64,000 nucleotides of DNA from Jiangella endophytica (GCF_003427025.1 NZ_QVAI01000017.1:62001-126000), one strand, 5' to 3'. Counted from the stretch's first letter, positions 28,177 through 43,858 are shown. Numbers and translations: made by a program. Notes: a model not told the origin generated them from the letters alone.

Positions 28177-29334
28177 TTACGACCTGGTAGCTTCCAGCGA
28201 CAGTCTGAGTGGCGCACGGGTTTGCAAACCATGCACCGCAAGCATCCCCTCAACCGTATCCGACCAGGAGAAATCCTGGGCACGGCGGCGCGCCGCCCGC
28301 CTCGCCGCGGGGCCGTCCGCGACCACCTCGAGGACCGCTTCGGCCATCGCCGCGGGATCGGACGGAGCGGTCCGTCCGGACCCGCCGATCACCAGCTCCG
28401 GCAGCGCGCCCCGATCGCTCGCGACGACGGGCGTGCCGCCGGCCATCGCCTCCAGCGCCGCCAGCCCGAACGTCTCGTACGGTCCGGGCGCCACGACGAC
28501 GTCGGCACTGGCCAGCACCGCGGCCAGGTGGGAACGGTCTGCGACGAAGCCGGCCATGGTGACCGGCTGTCCCTCGGCCTGCTCGGCGACCATGTCGCGG
28601 ACCGAGCCGTCGCCGCAGACCACCATCCGCACACTGGCGCCTCGCTTCACCAGCTCCTCGACCATCGGGACGAGCAGGTCGGGACGCTTCTCCGGCGACA
28701 GCCGCACGGCGGTGACGATGAGCACGTCGGCGCCGCGGGCCAGCTCGGCGCGCAGCCGCAGGTCGCGCCGGCGGGGGTGGAACGTCTCGAGGTCGATGCC
28801 CAGCGGCACGTGCGCGAGGTTGTCGACGCCGAGCCGGACGAACTCCTCGGCGGCCCACTGTGTGGTGCAGACGACGGTGCCGAACGAGGCGGCCAGCTTG
28901 CGGTTCCAGCGGTCGGCCAACTGCCGCGTCGGTAGCGCGCGGCCGAGGTGGAACTGGAGCAGCGCGTCGAGCCGCTCGTGCGAGAACACCGCCGACGGCA
29001 CCTTGCGCCGCGCGGCCCACGGCCCGATGCGGGCCAGCGTCATCCGGTCGGACACCTCGACGCGGTCGGGCGCGATGACGGCGAGCAGGTCCTCGACGAC
29101 GCGCCACCTGGTGATCATCCGGTAGCCACCGGTGGCCGGGATGGTCGGCGCGGCGATCTCGATGACGCGGCCGTACGACGTGGCGCGGGTCGCGTTGCGC
29201 TCGCCCGGCACGACCGCCACGACCTCGTGCCCGGCAGCGGCGTAGCCGTCGGCGAGATGCCGCATCATCGTGCGGATCCCGCCGGAGTGCGGCGCGACGA
29301 AATTGGCGGCCTGAAGGATGCGCACGGCCGCCAC
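28177..29334 (-). CDS. GT4 family glycosyltransferase
   Basis: 385 residues, GT-B fold. The N-terminal half has the GG loop (PHSGGIRTMMRHLADGYAAAGHEV, 15-38). The C-terminal half has RLSPEK (Arg211, Lys216), CGDGSVRDMV, and the EX7E signature Glu287-Glu295 in PYETFGLAALEAMAGG. This matches retaining GT4 enzymes of the mannosyltransferase or glucosyltransferase type (PimB-like and relatives). Donor and acceptor are not predictable. GTG start; a second GTG nine bases on is possible. Adjacent to an acyl-CoA ligase gene, so a glycolipid role is conceivable. Confidence 0.9.
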   Translation of the reverse strand: MAAVRILQAANFVAPHSGGIRTMMRHLADGYAAAGHEVVAVVPGERNATRATSYGRVIEIAAPTIPATGGYRMITRWRVVEDLLAVIAPDRVEVSDRMTLARIGPWAARRKVPSAVFSHERLDALLQFHLGRALPTRQLADRWNRKLAASFGTVVCTTQWAAEEFVRLGVDNLAHVPLGIDLETFHPRRRDLRLRAELARGADVLIVTAVRLSPEKRPDLLVPMVEELVKRGASVRMVVCGDGSVRDMVAEQAEGQPVTMAGFVADRSHLAAVLASADVVVAPGPYETFGLAALEAMAGGTPVVASDRGALPELVIGGSGRTAPSDPAAMAEAVLEVVADGPAARRAARRRAQDFSWSDTVEGMLAVHGLQTRAPLRLSLEATRS

Positions 29335-29631
29335 TCTGTCCGTCCGGATCAGCCCCGAGGCGACGCCGACGTGTCCGGCCGGTGAATTCCGGCGCCCACT
29401 TTCGATCCGTCTTCACGATTCGTCATGTCCACATTCACAGATTGGCGCAATGGGGACGGCTACCCGAAGCCCACCCGTCGGAGATCGGGAAAACCTGTCG
29501 CGACAGCACCGTCCGGCCCGAAGAATCCCCAGCCCACAAGATCGATATGTCCGTATTCTCCGCTGATATTGCGGACTATGTATTTGATCACTCTTGTATG
29601 GAAAAATGCGCCAGGATCGAAGGGGGCAAAT
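29335..29631. other. AT-richer intergenic region
   Basis: 297 bp between the divergent GT4 and 248-aa protein genes, visibly richer in A/T than the rest (for example GACTATGTATTTGATCACTC at 29574-29593). It must hold both promoters. No hexamer pair is convincing and no RNA gene is recognisable. The base-composition drop may mark an old insertion boundary. Confidence 0.5.
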
Positions 29632-30337
29632 GTGCCACGGCAACGAAAACGTCAGCGGCGCGGTGCGACCGGGTTCGTCATCGCGGCGGTAGTGGTGCTC
29701 GGTGTGCCACTGCTCGGCTGGGCCGGCGTGAACGCGCTCACCGGCGGCGACAGCGGCGATGACTCCACCGCCGGAGACAGCACATCCCGCGCGGACGCCG
29801 CGGACGAGACCTCCCGCGGCGCGGAGACGCCCGGGTCCTTCGAGATCGCCCAGGCCGCCCGCGACGCCATCAGCGCGTGCGCCGGACGCCTCGCCGCCGG
29901 CGACGCCTACGTCGAGAGCGCGGGCGTCGGCATCGGGCACTGGGGCGAGCACGTCCAGGCCCGCACCGACCTGCTGAACGGCGCCGTCGGGCAGGAGGAG
30001 ATGCGGGCCATCTGGAAGCGCACCCGCCTGTCCGGCCCCGACGACGTCGCCCAGGCCACCGCCGCCCTGGACGCCTACGACGCGCTGCCCGGCTGCGCGG
30101 ACCTCGCCTCGGTCGAGGGCACGCCGGCGAACGTCGCCGAGCAGGCCGCCGCATGCCTCGAACGGGAGACCGCGATGACCACCGCGGTCGCTGCCTCGAC
30201 CGCCGGGCTGCAGGACTGGGCCAACCACCTCAACGCGATGGCGTCGCACGCGGACGGTGAGATGACGGCGGCCGCGGCCCAGGACCTCTGGGTCGCTTCC
30301 TGGGAGGCCGCACCGGTGAACATCGCTGCCTACGACG

Positions 30338-36082
<5,745 letters not shown>

Positions 36083-36138
36083 CCGGGTGACCTCACGGGT
36101 AGAAGAACTGCGTGCTGGCGGTGCATGTCCACTCCTGT

Positions 36139-38292
36139 TCAGAACCGCAGCCAGGTGCCCGCGAGGCCCTGCTGCTCGACCCCGGCCACCGTGTAGTCGC
36201 ACACGCCGCCGGCGAAGATCGTCGTCAACCGCTCCCACTGCGCGGCGGTCCATTCGACGGCGTAGTCGTCGCGCACCGGCGGCTTCAGGCCGCACTTGAC
36301 GACGTCGGCCGCCACGCTCTCGCCGGCCACCTCACGAGGGAACGACGCCGACGGATACAGCCGCTCGCACTCGCCCGCCGGGTCGCGGTCCAGCGTCTCG
36401 GCGACGAACTCCGGCGCGCCGGACCGCGTCATGCACCCTTCCACCAGCTCCGCCGGACGGGCCGCGACGATCTTGTCGATGCGCGACGCGCCGGAGTCGT
36501 CCGCCGCGAGGGTCGTCAGCCAGCGGTCCAGCTGCGTGATCGCGTGCCGCAGGAGCGGGCTCTGCGTGCTGAAGAGCCCGTAGCGGGCGTCCTCCAGCAG
36601 GCTGACGTGGTTGGCCGCCGTGCCGTTCGCGTTCTCCAGCCGCTGCCGCATCGAGGTGGTGTGGTAGCGGACGTGGATGTCGCCGGCCGGCTGGTCGTCG
36701 AAGTAGGCCCGGTAGTCGATGATGGGCACGTCCGCCAGGCCGCCGCCGCCGTTGGTCAGACGGCCGGTCCGGTAGGCGGTACGGGTCGCGTCGAGGTCGG
36801 CCACGGTCCGGGCGGCCACGATGTTCGCGTCCGCGTCGAAGCCGCCGACCCGCTCGTTGAGCTCCAGGAACTGCTCCGGCGTGATGGTGCCGTCGTTCAA
36901 CGTCGCCAGCCCGTACTGGATGCCGACGTTGTCCAGCGGCCGCCGCGCGAACCCGGTGGCGGGGTCGGCGCCGTAGACGTTGATCGCGTGGTCGTAGACG
37001 TCGCAGCGGGCGCCGCCGGGATTGGTGAGCGGGTCGTAGCGCTGCTCGACCGGCAGGATGCCGCAGAACCGCCGCGGGTCGATGCGCCCGGCGCTGACAG
37101 CCATGCTCGGCAGCGTGGCGTAGGTGGCGAAGCCCGCCACGCGGCGCTGCTGCTCCTGCGACCAGGCCAGCGTGGCGTCGTTGGTGAAGTACTCGTGCAA
37201 CAGCCACGCGTCGCTGATGAAGCCGACCGTCCCGAACCCCACCTCGGGGAACGAGCAGCCCACGACGATGCCGTCGAAGATGCCGGGGTAGTTGTCGGTG
37301 ATCTGATGCGCCTGGTACGAGCCGCCGGAGCAGCCGAACCCGATGGTGTGCTCGACGGGCCCGTAGCGCTCGACGAACAGCTCCTTGGTCATCATCGCCG
37401 ACTCGGCCGCGGTGAGGTCGTTGCAGTTGTTGCCGAAGACGTTGAGCGACGACGACATCAGCGCGTAGCCCTGACCGAGCAGGAACGCGTCGGTGACCCC
37501 GCCCGTCCCGGCGCCGGAGCGGTACCAGCCGCCGGAGCACCCGCCGCCGAGCGTGAAGACGGCCCGGCCGTTCCAGCCGGTCGTCCGTCGCGTCGGCGCC
37601 GGCGCCGGCTCACCCAGCGGGTCGTGCAGCATGCTTGTCTGGACGATCGCGCGATTCGCGCTGTCGGTCTCCATCCGGACGATGAACGGGACGGTCACGC
37701 CCGCCGACGTGGTCGTGTCGGCCAGGTCGGCGGGGTACGACGTCGCCTCGGCCGGCCACGGCGCGTACGCGCCCGCCGTCGTGCGGTAGACGTAGTCGAC
37801 CCGAGGCTCGACGGCGCAGTTCTCGTCCAGCGGCGGGCCGAGTGTCCCGCCGATCACCGGCATGACGAACTGCGCGGTCTCGCAGGTGTACGGCTGCTGG
37901 TGGGGCCCGGAGAACACCGGTCCCTCCTGCGGATGGTTGACGACGTCGAGCCGGGACCGCTCACGGCCGGGCGCGTTCGCGGTCAGCGTGTTCGCGCCGA
38001 GCCGCAGGCCGTCGACCAGTCCCGTGAGGGTCCGCCGGCCGGGATCGGCGACGAACGCCTCGGTCACGTCGTCGCCGTTCAGGTGCACGGTCACCCGGTG
38101 GAGCGGGACGTGCCGGGCGACGACGACCCGCACGAGGCTGTCGCCGCCGGTGACGGTGTCGGGCCGCCCGGACACCGTGGTGATCTCGAGCGCCGGGCCG
38201 GTCGGCCGGTCCGCCGCGGCCGCCGATCCGGCGCCTCCGAGCGCCAGGGCGACGAGCAGTGCGATCCCGAGGCTGGAACGGTTCATGGTCAT
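36139..38292 (-). CDS. secreted DUF6351 (tannase-like) alpha/beta-hydrolase family protein
   Basis: 717 residues from ATG preceded by GAGAGG. A signal peptide covers about residues 1-27 (SLGIALLVALALGGAGSAAAA), so the protein is exported. A beta-domain of about 100 residues precedes the hydrolase core. The elbow GFGCSGGSYQAHQ places Ser322 as the likely nucleophile; an earlier GGGCSGGWY (about 249-257) is a second Cys-Ser-Gly-Gly motif. DENCAVEPRVDYVYRTT is characteristic of the DUF6351 group. It may remove an ester substituent outside the cell before uptake; this is inference. It lies 56 bp from the FAD gene and 70 bp from the GH3 gene. Confidence 0.8.
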   Translation of the reverse strand: MTMNRSSLGIALLVALALGGAGSAAAADRPTGPALEITTVSGRPDTVTGGDSLVRVVVARHVPLHRVTVHLNGDDVTEAFVADPGRRTLTGLVDGLRLGANTLTANAPGRERSRLDVVNHPQEGPVFSGPHQQPYTCETAQFVMPVIGGTLGPPLDENCAVEPRVDYVYRTTAGAYAPWPAEATSYPADLADTTTSAGVTVPFIVRMETDSANRAIVQTSMLHDPLGEPAPAPTRRTTGWNGRAVFTLGGGCSGGWYRSGAGTGGVTDAFLLGQGYALMSSSLNVFGNNCNDLTAAESAMMTKELFVERYGPVEHTIGFGCSGGSYQAHQITDNYPGIFDGIVVGCSFPEVGFGTVGFISDAWLLHEYFTNDATLAWSQEQQRRVAGFATYATLPSMAVSAGRIDPRRFCGILPVEQRYDPLTNPGGARCDVYDHAINVYGADPATGFARRPLDNVGIQYGLATLNDGTITPEQFLELNERVGGFDADANIVAARTVADLDATRTAYRTGRLTNGGGGLADVPIIDYRAYFDDQPAGDIHVRYHTTSMRQRLENANGTAANHVSLLEDARYGLFSTQSPLLRHAITQLDRWLTTLAADDSGASRIDKIVAARPAELVEGCMTRSGAPEFVAETLDRDPAGECERLYPSASFPREVAGESVAADVVKCGLKPPVRDDYAVEWTAAQWERLTTIFAGGVCDYTVAGVEQQGLAGTWLRF

Positions 38293-38362
38293 CGGTTCCT
38301 CTCGTCGGCGGACACCGGCCCGTCGAGCGGGCCGGTGCAGGGCGAGCTCCCCCGTGTCCCGC

Positions 38363-40807
38363 TCAGCCGGCGTCGATCTCGGCGCTGAGCGGGAGGTCCA
38401 GGACGTTCGAGCCGGCGTGGACGGTGAAGGCGCCCGGCTCGCCACGCCAGCCACCGTCCCAGTGCTCGAGGGCGCGCGGCCGGACCGGCACCGTCACGGT
38501 CGCCGCCTCGCCCGGCGCCGCGTCGACGACGGCGAACCCCGCCAGCCAGCGAGCCGGGCGGTCGACGGCGGTCTCGGCGCGGGACAGGTAGACCTGCACG
38601 ACGTGCCGGCCGGGCCGCGCGCCGGTGTTCCGGACGTCGATGGCGACCTCCAGCCCGCCGTCGTCCAGTCGTGCCGCGCGCAACGCCCTCAGCTCCCAGG
38701 TGGTGTAGCCCAGGCCGTGGCCGAACGGGTAGGCCGGCTCGGCGCCGGCCCGCAGCCAGGCGCGATGGCCGATATGGACGCCCTCGTCGTAGCGGACGGT
38801 GCCGTCCACCGGCGCGGTGGCGAGCACCGGCACGTCGGCCTCGGCGGCCGGCCAGGTCGTGGGCAGCCGGCCGCCCGGCTCGACCAGCCCGAGCAGCACG
38901 TCGGCCAGCGCGTGACCGTACTCCTGGCCGCCGAACCAGGTGAGCAGCACCGCGGCGACGTCGTCGCGCCACGGCAGCAGCACCGGGGCACCCGCGTTGA
39001 CCACCACGACGGTGCGCGGGTTCGCGGCGGCCACGGCCCGGACCAAGTCGTCCTGCCGGCCGGGCAGCGCCAGCAACGCGCGGTCGGCGCCCTCGCGCTC
39101 GACCTCGGCGCTGGTGCCGACCACGACGACGGCGACGTCGGCCGCCCGCGCGGCCTCCACGGCGCGCGCCAGCTCGGCCTGCGCGTCGCCCGTCGCGAGA
39201 TCGGCGCCGAGGACCAGGGTGACGCCGCTGTCGGCGTTCTTCCGTTCCGGCAGCACGACTGTGACGCGCAGGTCGACGGGCGCGCCCGCGGTCAGCTCGA
39301 CCGGGACGGTCGCCGACGGCGGCGCCACCAGGCCGCCGCCGAACTCCTCGCCGTCGTGGACCAGCGTGGTCGCCAGTACGACGGCGCCGCCGACGCTCAG
39401 CTCGACGGTTCCGGCGCCGGCGACGCCCAGCCGGGTGGTCCCGCCGGCGGCCGGCACGTACCGGGTGCTGATCTCCAGCGTCGTGGTGGCGCCCAGCCGC
39501 GCCGCCCCGAGCCGGGCCAGGTTCGCGGTGCGCCGGTTCTCGTCCAGGACGACGGAGCCGTCGGCGGCCCGGCACACGAGCCGGATCCCCGGCTCGCCGG
39601 AGACCGGGTCGGTGAGCCCGCTCAGCGCCAGCGGCTCGACGCCCGGCTGGACCACGGCGCCCAGCGTCCAGCGCACGTCCGCGTCCGGGAGCGCCGCACG
39701 CAGCCCGTCCAGCGGCGACACCACCCGCTCGGGCTCGACGTGCGCGCTGCCGCCGCCCTGGGTGCGGGCGGCGAGCGCGTTGTGCCCGATGACGGCGACG
39801 GAGCGCAGCACGGCCGCCTCCCACGGCAGTTCGTGGTCGTTGCGGACCAGCACCGTTCCGGCCGCGGCCACCTCGCGAGCGAACGCGGGTCCGTCGGCGA
39901 CCACCGGCGGGACGGCCGCGGTGAAGCCGTCCAACGCGCCGACGCGGGCGGCCAGCCGGAGCAGCCGCAGCACCTTCTCGTCGACCGCGGCCTCGGGCAC
40001 CGCGCCCGCGCGGACGGCGTCCACCAGCTTCGAGCCCCACGGACCGTCCGGTCCGGGCATCACCAGGTCGAGCCGGGCCCGCCCGGCCGGCTCCGTCGTC
40101 CGCGCCGCCCACCAGTCGGACACGACGACACCGTCGAAGCCCCACTCACCGCACAACGGCTCGGCCAGCAGCGGGTTCTCCGTCATCGTCGCGCCGTTCA
40201 CGGAGTTGTACGCCGCCATCACCATCCAGGGCCGCTCCTCGACGACGGTGTCCTCGAACGCGGCGAGGTACAGCTCGCGCAGCGTCCGCTCCGACACGAC
40301 GACGTCGGCGGTGAACCGCTCGGTCTCGAAGTCGTTGGCGACGTAGTGCTTCGGGCAGGCCCCGACGCCGCCGTCCTGCACGCCGCGCACGTACGCCGCC
40401 GCCAGCCGCGACGTCAGCAGCGGGTCCTCCGAGTAGGCCTCGAAGTGCCGGCCGCCCAACGGGCTGCGGTGCAGGTTGATGGTCGGGCCGAGGACGACGT
40501 CGACGCCGCGGCGGCGGGCCTCGGCGGCCAGCACCGCGCCGTAACGCTCGGCCAGACCGACGTCCCAGGTGGCGCCGAGTGCCGTCGCCGACGGCAGGTT
40601 GAGCGAACGCTCGCGGTCGTCCCAGCTCTCACCGCGGATGCCGGACGGCCCGTCGGAGAGCACCATGCGGCGCAGGCCGGCGGCCGGCTCGTCGTGGAGG
40701 CCCCAGCTGTCCGCGCCGGTCAGCAGCCGGGCCTTCTGCTCCAGGGTGAGCTTCCCCAGCAGCGGCAGCACCTGGTCGTCGTTCGTCGTCATGCGCAGGG
40801 GGTCCAT
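38363..40807 (-). CDS. GH3 family glycosidase (beta-glucosidase-like) with PA14 domain
   Basis: 814 residues. N-terminal GH3 barrel: LSDGPSGIRGESW (51-63), GRHFEAYSEDPLLTSRLAAAYV (119-140), PKHYVANDFETER (152-164), and nucleophile Asp231 in VVVSDWWA. The (alpha/beta) sandwich domain follows, interrupted by an inserted PA14 domain (about 390-550: TRYVPAAGGTTRLGVAGAGTVELSVGG), then a fibronectin III-like C-terminus (VQVYLSR). PA14 insertion is common in GH3 enzymes acting on longer or substituted glycosides. No signal peptide. The start abuts the stop of the upstream FAD gene; an internal ATG (MTTNDDQ, 40792) is an alternative. Confidence 0.94.
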   Translation of the reverse strand: MDPLRMTTNDDQVLPLLGKLTLEQKARLLTGADSWGLHDEPAAGLRRMVLSDGPSGIRGESWDDRERSLNLPSATALGATWDVGLAERYGAVLAAEARRRGVDVVLGPTINLHRSPLGGRHFEAYSEDPLLTSRLAAAYVRGVQDGGVGACPKHYVANDFETERFTADVVVSERTLRELYLAAFEDTVVEERPWMVMAAYNSVNGATMTENPLLAEPLCGEWGFDGVVVSDWWAARTTEPAGRARLDLVMPGPDGPWGSKLVDAVRAGAVPEAAVDEKVLRLLRLAARVGALDGFTAAVPPVVADGPAFAREVAAAGTVLVRNDHELPWEAAVLRSVAVIGHNALAARTQGGGSAHVEPERVVSPLDGLRAALPDADVRWTLGAVVQPGVEPLALSGLTDPVSGEPGIRLVCRAADGSVVLDENRRTANLARLGAARLGATTTLEISTRYVPAAGGTTRLGVAGAGTVELSVGGAVVLATTLVHDGEEFGGGLVAPPSATVPVELTAGAPVDLRVTVVLPERKNADSGVTLVLGADLATGDAQAELARAVEAARAADVAVVVVGTSAEVEREGADRALLALPGRQDDLVRAVAAANPRTVVVVNAGAPVLLPWRDDVAAVLLTWFGGQEYGHALADVLLGLVEPGGRLPTTWPAAEADVPVLATAPVDGTVRYDEGVHIGHRAWLRAGAEPAYPFGHGLGYTTWELRALRAARLDDGGLEVAIDVRNTGARPGRHVVQVYLSRAETAVDRPARWLAGFAVVDAAPGEAATVTVPVRPRALEHWDGGWRGEPGAFTVHAGSNVLDLPLSAEIDAG

Positions 40808-42397
40808 TCAGTCGCGGTGGGTGCGGATCTCGTCCGGCCAGGCGAGGGTGACGCCGAGCGTCCCGGTCAGGAGCCGCTGGAAGTCCGCCAGGTGGGTCTG
40901 GTCGGAGCGCACCTTGCGCGGCGGCAGCCCGTGGCTGAGGCAGAACGCGGCCAGCGCGCCGGCCGCCTCGCCGATGCTCCATTCGACCGGGTGCAGCCGG
41001 TAGCAGCCGTTGGTGATGTGAGTGGTACCGATGTTCTTGTTCGCCGGGAGCAGGTTGTCGACCCGCTGCGGGATCAGCGCGCCGAGCGGGATCTGGAACG
41101 GGTACGCCTCGATGTCGACGTAGGTGCGCCCGGCGGTGCTCGGGTGCAGGTCGATGCGGTAGCGGCCGAGCCCGACGCTGTCGGCGAACACCTCGCTGCC
41201 CGCGCCGTCCGGCCGGGCGTCGACGCCGACGTGCTGCTCGACGACGGTGAACTCGGCCCGGATGCGCCGCGACTCGCGGATGTACGCGGACTTCGCCAGG
41301 CCGTCCGCCGTGCCGGTGACGTCCGGACGAAGCCGCAGCCCCGGGTAGCCGGTGCCGCCGTCGGGCCGTGGCGCCTCGGTCTGCATCCAGTGCAGGAACG
41401 ACAGCGACAGGTCGCGGCTGGTGGCCAGCGCGGCGGCCCGCTCGTCCGGGCCGACGCCGAGCAGCGGACGCTCCCAGTAGTCGAGCTGAGGCCAGTTCAC
41501 CACCGTCACGTCGGAGTCGACGCCGGTCAGCTGTTCCCGGGCGAGCACCCGGCGGTAGCGCCACAGCGAGAACGGCGCCTCCGCGCCGGGGTTGTCCTCG
41601 AACAGCCGCCACTCCCGTTCGCGCAGCGTGATCGGGACGACGTCGTGCCAGGACAGCTGGGGGCCGGGCCAGAACGGCGCGACGGTGTCGTGCCAGCGGT
41701 CGTACCCGGCCGGACGGTCGACGGTGTGGTCCTCGCCCGGCCGGTGGTCCAGCGCGAAGCACCACGAGACGGCCTGCTGGTCCAGCGGGTCGGCGACGGC
41801 GGGAGCGTGCGGCTCGCCGGTGGTGTCCCGGCCCTCCGCGCCGATGACGTGCTCGACGCCGGCCAGTTCCAGCAGCTCGCCCAGTTCGGTGGCGTCGAGG
41901 ACGTAGCTCGCCGCGACGGTGACCTCCGCGCCGGTGCGGCCGTCGCGCAGTGTCACGGCGTCGACCTCGTCGCCGCTGGTGTAGGCCGCGACGGGCGCGT
42001 GCTCCAGCAGGACGGTGATGCGACCGGCCGCCCGCAGCGGCGCCAGCAGCTCGTCGAGCACGGCGACGGCCACCCGCGGCTCGTGACAGAACCGGCTCAC
42101 GATGCCCAGGCCGGGGTCGAGCAGCGGGTCGGCCGCCGCGGACGCCGTCAGCGGGTAGTTGCGCCGGTAGTAGTCACGGACCCGGCGGCGCAGGTCGGCG
42201 TAGCCGGCAGCGGTGTGCGGGGTCTCGATCCACTGGTGCTCGTCCGGCGGCACGGCCTGCGCGGTGAGCTGGCCGCCGAGCCAGTCGGTCACCTCCGTCA
42301 GCACCACGCGGTGGCCGAGCCGGGCGGCGGCGAGCGCGGCGGCGACGCCACCCAGCCCACCCCCGACCACGAGGACGTCGGTCTGCAGTTCTGCCAT
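40808..42397 (-). CDS. FAD-dependent oxidoreductase, FAD_oxidored type
   Basis: 529 residues from MAELQTDVLVVGGG. The Rossmann motif VVGGGLGGVAAALAAARLGHRV is followed by LTEVTDWLGGQLTAQAV. The C-terminal FAD-binding segment is LLPANKNIGTTHITNGCYRLHPVEWSIGEAAGALAAF. It is a shorter, diverged paralogue of the FAD protein at 33800-36082, without the C-terminal extension. No signal peptide, so it is cytoplasmic. It lies 26 bp after lacI and immediately before GH3, which fixes it in the same operon. It may oxidise a sugar carbon, but no substrate can be named from sequence. Confidence 0.87.
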   Translation of the reverse strand: MAELQTDVLVVGGGLGGVAAALAAARLGHRVVLTEVTDWLGGQLTAQAVPPDEHQWIETPHTAAGYADLRRRVRDYYRRNYPLTASAAADPLLDPGLGIVSRFCHEPRVAVAVLDELLAPLRAAGRITVLLEHAPVAAYTSGDEVDAVTLRDGRTGAEVTVAASYVLDATELGELLELAGVEHVIGAEGRDTTGEPHAPAVADPLDQQAVSWCFALDHRPGEDHTVDRPAGYDRWHDTVAPFWPGPQLSWHDVVPITLREREWRLFEDNPGAEAPFSLWRYRRVLAREQLTGVDSDVTVVNWPQLDYWERPLLGVGPDERAAALATSRDLSLSFLHWMQTEAPRPDGGTGYPGLRLRPDVTGTADGLAKSAYIRESRRIRAEFTVVEQHVGVDARPDGAGSEVFADSVGLGRYRIDLHPSTAGRTYVDIEAYPFQIPLGALIPQRVDNLLPANKNIGTTHITNGCYRLHPVEWSIGEAAGALAAFCLSHGLPPRKVRSDQTHLADFQRLLTGTLGVTLAWPDEIRTHRD

Positions 42398-42423
42398 GTG
42401 GTGCGGGCTCCTTCGGTCGGCCG

Positions 42424-43470
42424 TCACGGTCGGACGGTCGCGATGGTGTCGCCGTCGACGATCGAGCAGGGGACGACGATGCTCTCGGTCCGCAGGTCCG
42501 GGTCGTCGACGATGGCGACCAGGGCGTCGATGGCCGCGCGGCCGATCTCCTTGCGCGGGATGTCCAGGTGCTCCCACCGCCGTGTCGCGGCCGGCCCGAC
42601 GCCCTCGAGCACCACGACCGAGACGTCGGCGGGGACGTCGCGGCCGCGGGCCCGCAATCCGCGCAGCAGCGCCTCGGCCAGCCGCTCGCTCTCGGCGACG
42701 ACGGCCGTCTCGGGGCCGCGGGCCAGCTCGTCGAGCCAGGCCTCGTCCAGGCCCGGCTCGCCGCGCAAGCCCGGCGACCGGTCGGTCAGCCCGAGCCGCT
42801 CGACGGCGTCGCCGTACCCGCGGCGCCGGTCCTCGTACGGCTCCAGTTCCAGGCCTTCGCGCAGGTAGGCGAGGTGACGATGGCCCAGCGCGGCGAGCCG
42901 TTCGGCGATGTCGCCGGTGATGCCGAAGTAGTCCGGGACGACGCACGGGATGTCCGGAGCCCCGGGCACGTCGCGGCGGCCGATGTGGATGAACGGGTAG
43001 CCCTCCTGCCACAGCCGGGCGAGGTCGGCCTTGTCCGTCGCGACGCCGAGCAGAACCGTGCCGTCGGCGACGTTGAGGCGGTTCGTCCCGTCGCGGTACA
43101 CCCGCCGGCGGCCGTCGCCGGCCCCCGTCGACGTGAACAGCACGAGGTCGTAGCCGATCTCCTCGGCCCGCTCCTCGATGCCCAGCAGGAACTCGAAGTA
43201 GAAGCTCTCGCGCGCGTGCGGGAACACCGGCTCGAACGTGTGCACGCCGAGCAGCCGGTTGGTCTTGTTGCGCAGTTTCCGGGCGGACAGGTTCGGCACG
43301 TAGCCGAGCTCCTTGACCGCCTCGAGGATGCGCCGCCGGGTGTCCACCGGGATGCGGGCGGCGGCCTCCGGGTCGCCGCCGATGACCCGCGACACCGCGG
43401 ACTGCGACACCCCCGCCAGGCGGGCGACGTCGGCCTGCCGCGGCGCCCGTTCTCGTCGCTGGGTCGTCAC
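42424..43470 (-). CDS. LacI family transcriptional regulator
   Basis: 348 residues from GTG with AAGGGGGAG upstream. HTH at about 10-60: QADVARLAGVSQSAVSRVIGGDPEAAARIPVDTRRRILEAVKELGYVPNLSARKLRNKTN, including the hinge helix. The periplasmic-binding-like effector domain follows (about 65-345). The start overlaps the stop of the upstream ABC-ATPase remnant (GTGA). It probably represses the operon that follows it and responds to a sugar derived from the substrate. Confidence 0.93.
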   Translation of the reverse strand: MTTQRRERAPRQADVARLAGVSQSAVSRVIGGDPEAAARIPVDTRRRILEAVKELGYVPNLSARKLRNKTNRLLGVHTFEPVFPHARESFYFEFLLGIEERAEEIGYDLVLFTSTGAGDGRRRVYRDGTNRLNVADGTVLLGVATDKADLARLWQEGYPFIHIGRRDVPGAPDIPCVVPDYFGITGDIAERLAALGHRHLAYLREGLELEPYEDRRRGYGDAVERLGLTDRSPGLRGEPGLDEAWLDELARGPETAVVAESERLAEALLRGLRARGRDVPADVSVVVLEGVGPAATRRWEHLDIPRKEIGRAAIDALVAIVDDPDLRTESIVVPCSIVDGDTIATVRP

Positions 43471-43820
43471 GACTCCCCCTTGCTCCCGGCCGGCTGCGCG
43501 GCCTCCCGTAGCTCCGTCAGCCGGCAGTGCGCCCACTGGCCGTGGCTCAGCTCCGTCCGGGGCGGCGCCTGCGTGCGGCAGACGTCCATCGCGACCGGGC
43601 ACCGCGGGTGGAACCGGCAGCCGGCCGGCGGGTCGATGAGGCTTGGCGGCTCGCCCAGCTCGCCGGCGTCGGCGCCGAACAGCTCCGCCCGATCCGCCGT
43701 CGCCCGCGCGGGGCCGGGCGAGGAGTCGATCAGCAGCTTCGTGTGCGGGTGCTGCGGGTGGGCGATGACGTCCTCCTTCGGGCCGCCCCCGACCATGCGG
43801 CGTCGCATACGTATGAGCAA
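43467..43820 (-). pseudogene. 3' remnant of an oligopeptide-type ABC transporter ATPase (OppD/DppF family)
   Basis: About 110 residues correspond only to the C-terminal oligo_HPY region that follows the nucleotide-binding domain: HPQHPHTKLLIDSSPGPA, then DPPAGCRFHPRCPVAMDVCRTQAPPRTELSHGQWAHCRL with the usual Cys pattern. Walker A, signature and Walker B motifs are missing because the 5' part is absent. Codon use is still normal and the frame remains open to the stop, which overlaps the lacI start. An in-frame start (MVGGGPKEDVIAHP or upstream ATG) means it could still be translated. It indicates deletion of a former transporter operon at the locus edge. Confidence 0.8.
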
Positions 43821-43858
43821 ACGTCCGGAAAAAACGCACTCATGCGTTCTTACGTATG
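43806..43858 (-). promoter_or_regulatory. candidate LacI operators upstream of the catabolic operon
   Basis: CATACGTATG (43806-43815, perfect palindrome) and CTTACGTATG (43849-43858, one mismatch) share a TACGTA core with central CG, as LacI-family sites do, and are 43 bp apart. Between them lies AACGCA-CTCA-TGCGTT (43833-43848). The cluster sits at the 5' end of the ABC remnant-lacI-FAD-GH3 unit. Confidence 0.55.

Noticed and set aside
37862-42868. A 1668-codon open frame on the plus strand across the catabolic operon
   Set aside because: It is the antisense of the DUF6351, GH3, FAD and LacI genes. Its translation is Arg/Ala/Val-rich without any family motif, and the minus-strand genes are complete.
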